Assembly (NCBI GenBank): GCA_029433475.1
Contig: JAQTIE010000001.1
Location: 94,379 to 158,378 of the forward strand
Origin: Neisseriaceae bacterium ESL0693
GTDB lineage: Bacteria > Pseudomonadota > Gammaproteobacteria > Burkholderiales > Neisseriaceae
Length of the DNA stretch: 64,000 nt
Reading direction: 5' to 3'
Shown here: piece after piece, positions 11,501-18,083 of the stretch
Layout: every line of letters begins with the position of its first letter
How positions within the stretch are numbered: position 1 is the first letter of the stretch
Position numbers and translations under genes: made by a program
Notes under the pieces: generated by a model
Seen by the model: the letters and a program-made list of their open reading frames with translations, nothing else
What the model was told of the DNA's origin: nothing
Database searches by the model: none

Positions 11501-12793
11501 CATGGTACTGATGCCGTAGCTGTCGGTGGTTCTTCCAGCGGTGAAGGCGCGGTGTCCGTAGGCGGTAGCTCATCATCTGAGGGTACTAATGCCGTAGCTG
11601 TCGGTGGTTCTTCTAGCGGTGACAACGCAGTAGCCGTGGGTGGTTCTTCTACCGGTGACAGCTCAGTAGCCGTGGGTGGTTCTTCTACCGGTGACAGCTC
11701 AGTAGCCGTAGGCGGTAGCTCATCATCTAATGGTACTAATGCCGTAGCTGTGGGTGGTTCTTCTAGCGGTGACAACGCAGTAGCTGTGGGTGGTTCTTCC
11801 AGCGGTGAAGGCGCAGTGTCCGTAGGCGGTGGCTCCAGTGCCGGTGCTGATCATGCAGTAGCCGTCGGTGGCAATGCTACAGTTAGCCAAGTTGGTGGTA
11901 TCGCCGTAGGTAATGGTTCAGCCTCTAATGGTGAAAATGCCGTAGCTGTAGGTGGCTCTTCTAGCGGTGACAACTCGGTAGCTGTAGGCGTTGGCTCAGT
12001 ATCCAACGGCGCTAATGCCATAGCTGTAGGCGGTTCCTCTACAGGCGACCACTCAGTGGCCGTGGGCGGTGGCTCTTCTGCCATCGGCAATAACTCAGTA
12101 GCTCTGGGGAATGGTTCCGTATCCAATGGCCAGAATGCAGTGGCTATCGGCGGTGGTTCTGCCCAAGGTGATCAATCCATTGCACTGGGCACCAATGCCA
12201 CTACCGCTGAAAATGTTCAGAATGCGGTGGCCATGGGCACCAATGCTTCAGTAACCCAAAGTGGCGGTGTTGCCTTGGGTAGCGGATCAGTAGCCAGCGT
12301 TGCTGCCGGTGTTGCGGGTTATGTACCGGTTGGTGCTACCACCAAACAGGCCAAAGCCATCGAAGCCACTCAAAGTACACAGGCAGCTGTGGCCGTAGGT
12401 AATGCAGACACAGGAACTTATCGTCAGATTACAGGCGTTGCTGCCGGTACCAATGACAGCGATGCGGTCAATGTGGCTCAGCTGAAAGCAGTAAATACCC
12501 AGATGACACAGGTTAATCAGGCTGTGAATACCGTCAATAAGCGCATTGACCATGTTGAACGTAAAGCTTACTCCGGTACAGCCTTGGCTCTGGCCTTGTC
12601 TGGTGCCTACTTACCATCACTGAATGGTGGAGAACAGGCTGTCGGTGTGGGTGTAGGTTCCTATAAAGGTTATGCTGCGGTTGGCTTAAACTATAAAGCA
12701 ATGAATAGCCGTGGTAATGTTACCTGGGGTGCCGGTGTATCCTCTACTGGCCGTGAAGTTGGTTTGAATGCTGGTCTGGGCTTTAAATGGTAA
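5525..12793 (+). CDS. Giant trimeric autotransporter adhesin (YadA-like, complete, 2422 aa)
   Basis: A complete TAA. Residues 1-28 match the extended signal peptide region (MNKIYRAVWN...TWVAASE), followed by a hydrophobic core ending near TFAS (about residue 68). Residues about 195-390 are a YadA-type head (YSVAFGNNATALGGSSMAFG), then a neck (RQITGVAAG...DAVNVAQL). A long stalk of LQWN-YDAGR-KITHVAAGD modules follows, with eight 25-residue Ser/Thr-rich repeats (7094-7693). A short second head and neck come near residues 1555-1650, a third very large head-repeat block at residues 1769-2247, then a neck and the C-terminal anchor starting YSGTALALALSG and ending FKW. Expected product: a long trimeric surface fibre exported through its own barrel with BAM. 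Two heads close to the membrane end and the total length are unusual. The Ser/Thr-rich stalk could be glycosylated by the nearby DUF2827 proteins (inference). Confidence 0.97.
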   Translation: MNKIYRAVWNEHTQTWVAASELAKGQVKSNVSLTPATEKHKNRSYGLVKLALLAGLVQLQFNTSLTFASNLAINGSTVSSNAANAVIYPGGSDGSVVLSGGNITADSGHCGADNVNGRRGVTGGISALEEYLRFSNNTAFGKYNPYGTSTEQQVQDGVISKPNRVNAGHTTPATGNGPSSGYISEMTGGTTVVKPIAYGVGSFATGCGSYATGNYSVAFGNNATALGGSSMAFGVAALAASPASIAFGTGAEANGTSAVAMGSIANAQGEGSVAMGLNAQAVGADADKPMAPDSSKDPASNLDTMNPFADASNIAHSATAIGNSALANGSSATAIGNVAQAIGTSTVALGYAAQATATGGVALGGKSVADTEGGVAGYDPVTGKPSTKGGIAWTSTTGAVAVGDVKNNVTRQITGVAAGKEGTDAVNVAQLTSLATSVSTSIFDLSTSNQYYVDRLDTATSNIQTLQNNTLQWDEAANAYDAGRPAATADTKIATKIINVADGKLAQDSTDAVNGSQLFTTNSNVSSLSTATATGLDNLTQSIDTTNSSVSSLSTATATGLDNLTQSIDTTNSSVSSLSTATATGLSGLTQSLDTTNSSVSSLSTATSSGLNDLTQSISTTNNTVSSLSTATATGLNSLTQSLDTTNSNVSSLSTATSSGLDNLTKSISTTNNTVSSLSTATSSGLNDLTKSISTTNSSVSSLSTATATGLDSLAQSVNTDLASLSTSTAGAITKLDGNISTVTGNLANTNLQLSALQQDALQWNNDLKAYDAGRSDANRKITHVAAGDVSADSTDVINGSQLYQTNTTVDKRFTDVTNSLGALSTSTSTSFQELTDNINSLAGGSLTQLSANVSTLQQDALQWNSQLNAYDAGRNTANRKITHVAAGDISADSTDVINGGQLYQTNTTVGNLSTSVDNRFTNVNTSLNALSTSTSTGFQELTDNINSLAGGSLAQLSANVSTLQQDALQWNSQLNAYDAGRNAANRKITHVAAGDISAASTDVINGSQLFTTNNNITSLSTTMDNQVATVNQGLTSLSTSTINGLNSLSTSVTTQFSSVTDNLNNLSASVNNQITTVNSGLNSLSTSTSGSLNQLSTGMTALQQNTLQWNDQLSAYDAGRNGVNRKISHIAAGEVSATSTDAINGSQLFTTNNSINSLSTSVNQGLTSLSTTITDNLTNLANSISTVAGSGLNEVSTSVAALQQNTLQWRDDLKAYDAGRNNTSRKITNVAAGDISSTSTEVVNGGQLYDLSTGTTNRFNTVDTNLSATNSALANLTASTTGSMNSLSTSIIDVNRGLSDTNQQLGFLSSSTSSSLSFLDRTLDQTTSSLTSLSTTTANDVKALNTSLNDTNTELKLTNANLNHVSESLSTTNSQLGSITKWTATQLDSTKSQLTQLSVATADNIKDLNTALNSTNSQLSSLSTGLNSISTTNSSVANLQQSTLQWDDNLGAYDAGRNKHNEKITHVAAGEISNTSTDAINGAQLQATNDEIDKLSYILGTSVDDNGVKAVSKAPVYTTTNAKGETLTADTVSGALSNLYQGGMQAMHVNTTTGKDSIATGADAIAIGAGAQASIANGIALGSESVANTAAGAIGFGAPADGKDVVALSPAWQSTRGAVSVGDMNNGITRQITGVAAGTEDTDAVNVAQLKALTTGLSTSDSTISSITSSVSSVFTDLSSLQTSLTDLKNNALQLKGSFYDAGGYPISNVGNGTIGLGSKDAVNGGQLYDIRQALQSDIDKTNSRIDHLVIASSSTGSGTGTTSGADAVAVGDGSVSNGDNAVAVGNGSSSDGANAVAVGGSSTGDSAVAVGGGSVSNGDNAVAVGGSSSGDNSVAVGGNSESNGANAVAVGGSSSGESAVSVGGGSSANGDHSVAVGGNATAEQPGGIAVGEGSVSDGANAIAVGGSSTGESAVAVGDGSSAGADHAVAVGGNATVSQPGGIAVGNGSASSGENAVAVGSGSSSEGTNAVAVGGSSSGDNSVAVGGNSESHGTDAVAVGGSSSGEGAVSVGGSSSSEGTNAVAVGGSSSGDNAVAVGGSSTGDSSVAVGGSSTGDSSVAVGGSSSSNGTNAVAVGGSSSGDNAVAVGGSSSGEGAVSVGGGSSAGADHAVAVGGNATVSQVGGIAVGNGSASNGENAVAVGGSSSGDNSVAVGVGSVSNGANAIAVGGSSTGDHSVAVGGGSSAIGNNSVALGNGSVSNGQNAVAIGGGSAQGDQSIALGTNATTAENVQNAVAMGTNASVTQSGGVALGSGSVASVAAGVAGYVPVGATTKQAKAIEATQSTQAAVAVGNADTGTYRQITGVAAGTNDSDAVNVAQLKAVNTQMTQVNQAVNTVNKRIDHVERKAYSGTALALALSGAYLPSLNGGEQAVGVGVGSYKGYAAVGLNYKAMNSRGNVTWGAGVSSTGREVGLNAGLGFKW
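7094..7693 (+). repeat. Eight tandem 75-bp (25-aa) repeats in the adhesin stalk
   Basis: Eight consecutive in-frame units of exactly 25 codons, each beginning (N/S/T)VSSLSTAT and ending near TTN. Variation is concentrated in a few positions: ATATGL versus ATSSGL, DNL/SGL/NDL/NSL, and SID/SLD/SIS. The first two copies are nearly identical at DNA level, which points to recent duplication by slippage or recombination. The repeat keeps the frame, so copy number changes would alter stalk length without inactivating the gene. Confidence 0.93.
10829..12265 (+). repeat. About 36 tandem YadA-head repeats near the C-terminus of the adhesin
   Basis: In-frame degenerate repeats each starting (A/S/G)(V/I)(A/S)VG. 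Canonical 14-residue units such as AVAVGGNSESNGAN alternate with 12-residue units such as AVAVGGSSSGDN. Some neighbours are near-perfect copies (the 36-bp unit encoding SVAVGGSSTGDS occurs twice in a row around 11660-11725). In YadA-type heads each unit forms one turn of a left-handed beta-roll. Such arrays are recombination-prone, so length polymorphism between strains is likely. Confidence 0.9.
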
Positions 12794-12829
12794 TGCATAC
12801 CAATGATTGATGTTTGTTGATCACATTAT

Positions 12830-12863
12830 CCCGTTTTCCGATGTTTGGAAAACGGGATTTTTT
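12830..12863 (+). terminator. Rho-independent terminator after the second adhesin
   Basis: A perfect 10-bp stem, cccgttttcc / ggaaaacggg, with a 7-base loop is followed by atttttt. It lies 37 bp after the stop codon. Confidence 0.92.
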
Positions 12864-13099
12864 ATATTGCTCAATATATGGATACAAGCCAGGGCAATGA
12901 TTTTGTGGGGTACTAATATCTTTTATACCTTAGTAAACAAACAAAAAACGGCTAAAATCTTTTAAATACAAGACTCAATGCCGTTTCATGCCAAAATCTG
13001 AAAATGATTTATTTTGCACCAAAATGATTATAAAATGCGTATTCTTTTATACCAGAATGATCAAGAATAATCATTTTTTAAATAAGTTTTAAACCCGCT

Positions 13100-13807
13100 T
13101 TAAATTCTTCGCCCGAACCATTCTACCTTGCCGACAATAGCTACATTTTCATTTTTCAAATCAAGTGTAAAGGATTCATATTCTTTGTTTGTTGGCTTTA
13201 CTAGCAATTTGCCCTCCGGCAACACTTGAGTTCTTTTAACAAGAAAATTTTTCCCAACTCTTAAAACGTATATGCCGTCTTCTGGCTTATTTTGTGAGTG
13301 ATTAACCAAAATGACATCACCATCGTTTAATAAGCCCTGCATTGAGTCACCTTTGATAGATGTCACGCTTAAATCCTCTGGGTTAGCTGCGATAAAATTA
13401 TCAATCCAGTATTTTCTAAATGCTACATGAAAAAGCGGAGGTTTTGCATCGCCCCCGTGAATCGGAAGCGCGTCGAGATCATATCGTGGAATAAAAACAA
13501 AATCGTTAATATTAATTTTGTCATTAGTAGTGGGTGGAGGCTCTAGTGCTTTAATAGACGTATTGCTGACTTCATTATTAGTATTTTTGAGCTTGGCTCC
13601 TTCTCCCGTTGCAAGCCATACTAAATGTACACCCGCGGCGTTAGCAATATTAATCAGATTTGTTGTGCTTGGTTCTGCGCCATCTTTAACCCATTTTGCT
13701 GCCGTAGGATATGCGACATCTACAATTTTTGATAGCGTTGAAATACTGCCTAAAATTTCTACAACCTCTCTTATTCTTTGAGAGAATCCGACGTTAAAGT
13801 TTTCCAT
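13100..13807 (-). CDS. S24-family repressor with N-terminal helix-turn-helix (CI/LexA-like)
   Basis: 235 residues. The N-terminal part (about 8-70) looks like an XRE/phage-CI helix-turn-helix, with LSKIVDVAYPTAAKWVKDG as the likely HTH. The C-terminal half is an S24 peptidase domain: SIKGDSMQGLLNDGD carries the catalytic Ser, and FLVKRTQ supplies the Lys of the self-cleavage dyad. Such proteins repress prophage or stress genes and self-cleave on RecA activation. No integrase, Cro or structural phage gene lies within several kb, so it is an orphan: a prophage remnant or a host regulator. Its upstream region holds an inverted repeat (13827-13853) that could be its own operator. Whether it controls the flanking adhesin genes is unknown. 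Confidence 0.85.
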   Translation of the reverse strand: MENFNVGFSQRIREVVEILGSISTLSKIVDVAYPTAAKWVKDGAEPSTTNLINIANAAGVHLVWLATGEGAKLKNTNNEVSNTSIKALEPPPTTNDKININDFVFIPRYDLDALPIHGGDAKPPLFHVAFRKYWIDNFIAANPEDLSVTSIKGDSMQGLLNDGDVILVNHSQNKPEDGIYVLRVGKNFLVKRTQVLPEGKLLVKPTNKEYESFTLDLKNENVAIVGKVEWFGRRI

Positions 13808-13826
13808 TATTTTTGCTCATTGAAAT

Positions 13827-13853
13827 ACCGATACTGATTGGGTTAATATCGGT
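13827..13853. promoter_or_regulatory. Candidate operator: ACCGATA ... TATCGGT inverted repeat
   Basis: Two inverted 7-bp half-sites, ACCGATA (13827-13833) and TATCGGT (13847-13853), sit 20 bp upstream of the repressor start with centres about two helical turns apart. The position suits autoregulation by a dimeric CI-like protein. No experimental or consensus support is available. Confidence 0.4.
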
Positions 13854-14365
13854 GATATTGAAACCATACAGGCCAATCGTTGACTTCAGCATGACGCGAC
13901 CTCTTATCTTGCTGATATATAAATAACATAAAAATAAAATTTTAAAATAAAAACAAAATTTAATGAAATAATACATTAGATAAAATCATATGATTAAATC
14001 ATTTATATATATGATATTTAATATAAAACCTATAGTCAGCGTCAGACATGCAGTGGGTGGTGTTTTACTGGTAACATCATTTAAAATCATCACCATGAGT
14101 GATATATTATTTGAATAGGAATTTTATCTATTCATTTTTATAAAATTTTCTTGATATAAGTCAAATTAAAATCGAATATTTGATTTTATTTTGCACTTAT
14201 TTAATAATAACGGTTGTTTAAAAAAAATATTTTAGTAAAATGAAAAAAATTATTTTATTTTTAATACCTGAAAAATTTTTAGTTAAAAAGTCATTTTAAA
14301 CGCCGTTATAGTGTGTGAATAACAGAATCAGTATATAAAAATTTTTAAGTAATTTAGGAATTGGC
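13854..14365. other. AT-rich divergent spacer between repressor and Roadblock-like gene
   Basis: About 510 bp with many stops on both strands. No cro-like or other gene is visible. It presumably contains the promoter of the downstream 119-residue gene, but no clean -35/-10 pair can be picked out of the AT-rich background. Confidence 0.4.
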
Positions 14366-14725
14366 ATGAAATACGAAGCGGTTGTGGCGCAATTACTGAA
14401 CGTAGAAGGAGCCCTGGCAGCAGGTGTGGTCGATTACGATAGCGGTATGTTGTTGGCCGGTAGTTCAATCAATGCCATTGATCTGGAAATTTCGGCTATC
14501 AGCAGTACCGAAGTGGTGCGGGCTCAGATCAAAAACATGCAAATGTTACAATTGAATGACGTTATTGAAGATATTTTGATCACTTTAAATAACCGTTATC
14601 ATCTTATCCGGCCATTGAGAGAATTAAACAGTCTATTCTTATATTCTGTACTGGATAAACAGAAGGCCAGTCTGGCTTTATCCCGCAGAGCACTGATTGA
14701 TGTGGAAAAACAAATGCTCATTTAA
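14366..14725 (+). CDS. Roadblock/LC7-like small protein
   Basis: 119 residues with no signal peptide or membrane segment. The N-terminal stretch VEGALAAGVVDYDSGMLLAG resembles the first beta-hairpin of Roadblock/LC7 proteins, and the C-terminal part (HLIRPLRELNSLFLYSVLDK, then KASLALSRRAL) resembles the later strands and final helix. In bacteria such proteins usually regulate Ras-like GTPases or act as small scaffold or dimer modules. The start is supported by taggaat 6-12 bases upstream. A terminator follows, so it is monocistronic. No GTPase partner gene is visible nearby. It lies between the adhesins and the candidate modification operon, and its role there is unknown. Confidence 0.6.
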   Translation: MKYEAVVAQLLNVEGALAAGVVDYDSGMLLAGSSINAIDLEISAISSTEVVRAQIKNMQMLQLNDVIEDILITLNNRYHLIRPLRELNSLFLYSVLDKQKASLALSRRALIDVEKQMLI

Positions 14726-14767
14726 ATAGAGTCGGCATAATGCCTCTGCAAATACAGGTATAAAAAT

Positions 14768-14793
14768 GGCGTCGTTTTTCGGCGCCTGTTTTT
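14768..14793 (+). terminator. Rho-independent terminator
   Basis: The stem ggcgtcg-ttttt-cggcgcc has one G-T wobble and is followed by tgttttt, 42 bp after the Roadblock-like gene. Confidence 0.8.
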
Positions 14794-15155
14794 ATATCTG
14801 GCTGTTATGGGCAGCTTGATTTTATTTATCAGCATGCGTTGAATCGGTTGCCGTGTTCTATTTCACAATACCCACAAGTGAACGAAAATGCATTACTTTT
14901 CAATCATGCATTAATCATCTTTTTACCCATTATCCAAACTAAAATCATCAAAAGACAAACGTGTCAAGCATGACATCACCAATTTGACCAGATAATGATC
15001 AAAAAGTATATTAATTTGTATATATTTATTAATGATAGAGTAGATATTAGCGTATTAAAATAAAATACGTTATAATCAATAATTAAATTTTGCATTAAAC
15101 ATACTTAACTTAATACTTAATGTTTACTGATGGATATTGAAATCAAGGCCGATTA
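14794..15155. other. AT-rich spacer upstream of the candidate modification operon
   Basis: About 360 bp without a plausible gene. The 15000-15120 portion is extremely AT-rich and probably holds the operon promoter, which I cannot pinpoint. Confidence 0.4.
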
Positions 15156-15269
15156 ATGGGTCTTTATGACTGGATCAGGGAGGTTTTCCGGCCTAAGTCA
15201 TTAGGCAAAATAATACTGGTTTCGCGCCATTGTGTTGCCATTTTTGCCGCTACTGATGAAATAATTTGA
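15156..15269 (+). CDS. Candidate 37-residue leader ORF, translationally coupled to the next gene
   Basis: ATG at 15156 with aagg about 8 bases upstream opens a 37-codon frame. The peptide starts MGLYDWIREVF and has a basic then hydrophobic middle (PKSLGKIILVSRHCVAIFA). Its TGA stop (15267-15269) overlaps a TTG codon of the following frame and lies two bases before that gene's ATG, the arrangement seen in translational coupling. It could be a real small protein, a regulatory leader peptide, or the displaced N-terminus of the next gene. No family is recognised. Confidence 0.4.
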   Translation: MGLYDWIREVFRPKSLGKIILVSRHCVAIFAATDEII

Positions 15270-15271
15270 GC

Positions 15272-18013
15272 ATGGGTTTGAATACAACCACCAATACTAA
15301 CGATAATTATCTGTCAATGCCGCTTGCTACCGAAAAGCATGATGTGACAGATACTAAAAAAATCAACCTGTTGACATCAGAGTCAACAGGCTATACTTGC
15401 TTGGCGTCAAGTTTAAGCGCCATGCATATGCCTGACACAACTCCCAAAACAGGATTATCTGATCTGGCTGCTTTGCCAGATCATGAGGTTAACGTTAAAA
15501 AATCCATCTTATCAGCGCAGCAGAATATACAGCTTCATGATCTGGCCTCAGCATTTGCTGTTGCAGACAATCTGTCTCAAACATCAGCCACTCTATCCGG
15601 TATGGCAGGACTGACTTTAAATATCGGTACAGATGTAACAGATATTTTGTCGGCCAAATCGACTCATCTGTCGCGGGAAGATAAGCAACTGGCTGATGGA
15701 TTAAATGAAATTTCAGGATCCATCTCCGGTGTCAGTGTGGCCGCACCGCAAAGTCACCTGAGCGACAATCAGGCTGATATACAGAGAGCTGCATTATCGC
15801 TACCTCTGGCTGCCGGCGAAATGGCTATAGCCTCAAAATCGAATGATGATTATTTTTCTGATGTAGAGCCGCAACAAATATCAGAACTAAACAGTATCCT
15901 ACACAATATTCATTCAACCCAGCTTAACCAACCGGTACACACCATCTCCAGCGTAAGTGAAACGCCGCATTCATTGCCGCAAGATGTACACCCATTGCCT
16001 GCTGACTGTGCAGTTACCTTGAATCAGTCTTATCCGGTTGCCGATCTGGCTCTGAATAATGGTTCGGATATCTATCCCGCGTTAGCCGAAATGCCAATGC
16101 AGCAACAAACAATGGCGCTGGATACCGATCAGCTTGAATTAAAAGCGGCAGCAATCAAACCATTGTCAATTTCTGAAGAATTTCAGCAACCGATGATTTC
16201 TTCATGTCAGCAAAACCTTGCTGAAGGGCTGACTGATTGCCTCGACAGCCATATCAAGGCCATCAATAATAAGCTTTCGGTTTTTGTAGCAGAATCTCCA
16301 TCTGTCAGTCATATCGAAGAGATGACCCATAACCAAATGCAATGGGCAGCTGCTGACTCACTTATGGTTGATGAAACGCCGCAAACTACACAATCCCTAT
16401 TGGTGCACTCAGCACAACAGACCTTGCAGACACTGGTTACAGAAATTGCAGTGAGTGACACACCATCACTGGTGACGGAAGAGCACATTGAACCATGGCA
16501 ACAAGAGCAGACAACAACGCTGGCTGTTATTGAGACGAACGTGAATGATCCGTCTGAAAGTAATTATGATTTATCGGCTAGAGCAAAAGAGAATGCCGGT
16601 TTAGCCACTGATTGTGATGCTGTAGCTATTGCTAAAACTCAGTCAGCAGCAAAAGAAGAATTACACAATCTTCAGGATACTGAAGAAGGGTCTGTCAGTA
16701 ATTCTGCTGTTATGCCGCAAACGCCTGTATCAGAAATACAGACGGCCATTAATACCCCGCTTACTTTGCCCACACAGACTGAAATCCAGCAGGATACAGC
16801 CGTATCGAAGCTTGGGCATGCAATGATGCAATCAGAGGTTGATCAGCAGGCAACATGTCTTGATACTATAGATACATCCATTCATCGCGCTTTGGGTGAT
16901 CAGCATGACGCACAGTCAGTGATGGCTCCATCAGACAAATCAGCTCAAGATGAAATCATGTTGGCTACGTTGCCTGCACAGGATGAACACTTAATTACTG
17001 ATGATTCCCGCCCCCTTGGGCATAAGCTGCCTGCGTCTGCCGCACTGCTAACTGAAACCAGTCTGGCTTCGCTGACTGAACTGCCATTTTCAGGCAGCCG
17101 ACAATCTGCATCATCAGTACAATTATCCGCTTATGATGCCGGTGATCAGGCTTCATTTACTGATGTGCCTGTGTCTGGGCTCTATCAATCTTTGGCACCT
17201 CTGGCAGAGCAGCCGGAAAATATATTGAGCCATAATGAATTCAACGGTTTATCGGCACTGATTCCGGCACATACACCATCAGCCGAGAATTTATCTGAAT
17301 GTGATATTGCCACTTCATGTGGCCTGTCTGCCAATGGTTTACAGCATCAGCCACAGCTATCTGCCCTTACTCATCAGCATAATAATACTGCCAATACATG
17401 GGCATTATCCGGTCTGCCATCGGCGGTCAAGCAGCATGAATTACAGACTCAGTTAGATGAAGGCTTGCACAGCCAGCAATTACATCAAGGGCTCCATGAT
17501 ACGATGCTTGACCATGCAGCTACTTTATTGGCCGATATTCCCGTGGCACATACCGATGTACAGAAAGAGACTGACCTGCAAGATAAAAGTGATGGTGTGG
17601 CAGCTGGTCACCAGACCACCACGGCTGATCCGGACGGCGCTGATGGGCAGGTAGCCAATACAAAGGCATCAACAGCACAGCCGCCTGGTTCAGATAGTGA
17701 CATCATATCCCAAATGGGATATAAACCATTATCCGTAAAAGAGATAGCGCATGATATTTCGATGGCGGAACAAAATTATGCCGGAACCAGCTTATCTCTG
17801 GCTTTGTCAGGCAATCATTTAACTGTTTTTCGTATTGGCAAACACCTTATTGGCCGTTGTGTCGGCATTTCCCGGAATTACTGTGAACCGGACGTTATTC
17901 AGCAGGATATAGACAGTAAAAAGTATTATTGCAAGGTTTTGCTCCATTCGCCGCAAAGCATGACTTCGATGGTGCTGCATTCATTGGATTTGAGTAGTAA
18001 AGTATTGTATTGA
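15272..18013 (+). CDS. Large Ser/Gln/Asp-rich protein with a divergent YadA-anchor-like C-terminus
   Basis: 913 residues from ATG (a TTG at 15266 is the alternative start). Residues 1 to about 820 are hydrophilic, low in aromatic residues and rich in S, Q, T, D, H and A, with no recognised domain and no obvious signal peptide or ESPR. The last 78 residues begin YAGTSLSLALSGNHLT, which aligns with the YSGTALALALSGAYLP that opens the anchors of the two adhesins upstream. The segment is almost the same length (78 versus 74), shows alternating hydrophobic strands, and ends in an aromatic Tyr. An internal LSAYDAG also echoes the adhesin stalk. Inference: a TAA-derived or highly diverged autotransporter-like protein, possibly a cell-surface substrate of the three DUF2827 proteins encoded just downstream in the same direction. 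It may instead be a decaying gene or a cytoplasmic protein. Confidence 0.6.
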   Translation: MGLNTTTNTNDNYLSMPLATEKHDVTDTKKINLLTSESTGYTCLASSLSAMHMPDTTPKTGLSDLAALPDHEVNVKKSILSAQQNIQLHDLASAFAVADNLSQTSATLSGMAGLTLNIGTDVTDILSAKSTHLSREDKQLADGLNEISGSISGVSVAAPQSHLSDNQADIQRAALSLPLAAGEMAIASKSNDDYFSDVEPQQISELNSILHNIHSTQLNQPVHTISSVSETPHSLPQDVHPLPADCAVTLNQSYPVADLALNNGSDIYPALAEMPMQQQTMALDTDQLELKAAAIKPLSISEEFQQPMISSCQQNLAEGLTDCLDSHIKAINNKLSVFVAESPSVSHIEEMTHNQMQWAAADSLMVDETPQTTQSLLVHSAQQTLQTLVTEIAVSDTPSLVTEEHIEPWQQEQTTTLAVIETNVNDPSESNYDLSARAKENAGLATDCDAVAIAKTQSAAKEELHNLQDTEEGSVSNSAVMPQTPVSEIQTAINTPLTLPTQTEIQQDTAVSKLGHAMMQSEVDQQATCLDTIDTSIHRALGDQHDAQSVMAPSDKSAQDEIMLATLPAQDEHLITDDSRPLGHKLPASAALLTETSLASLTELPFSGSRQSASSVQLSAYDAGDQASFTDVPVSGLYQSLAPLAEQPENILSHNEFNGLSALIPAHTPSAENLSECDIATSCGLSANGLQHQPQLSALTHQHNNTANTWALSGLPSAVKQHELQTQLDEGLHSQQLHQGLHDTMLDHAATLLADIPVAHTDVQKETDLQDKSDGVAAGHQTTTADPDGADGQVANTKASTAQPPGSDSDIISQMGYKPLSVKEIAHDISMAEQNYAGTSLSLALSGNHLTVFRIGKHLIGRCVGISRNYCEPDVIQQDIDSKKYYCKVLLHSPQSMTSMVLHSLDLSSKVLY

Positions 18014-18083
18014 ATGAGATTTATGGGAAAAATTAAGCAGTAGGAATCTTATTTATTTAAATAAACTTCAGATATGGATTGAT

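Noticed and set aside
6345..12126. Tandem repeats considered as a CRISPR array
   Set aside because: The units are in-frame codon repeats within one open frame with no unique spacers of constant length and no cas genes.
13100..14365. Prophage or genomic-island boundary around the S24 repressor
   Set aside because: No integrase, attachment repeats, Cro or structural genes are found on either side.
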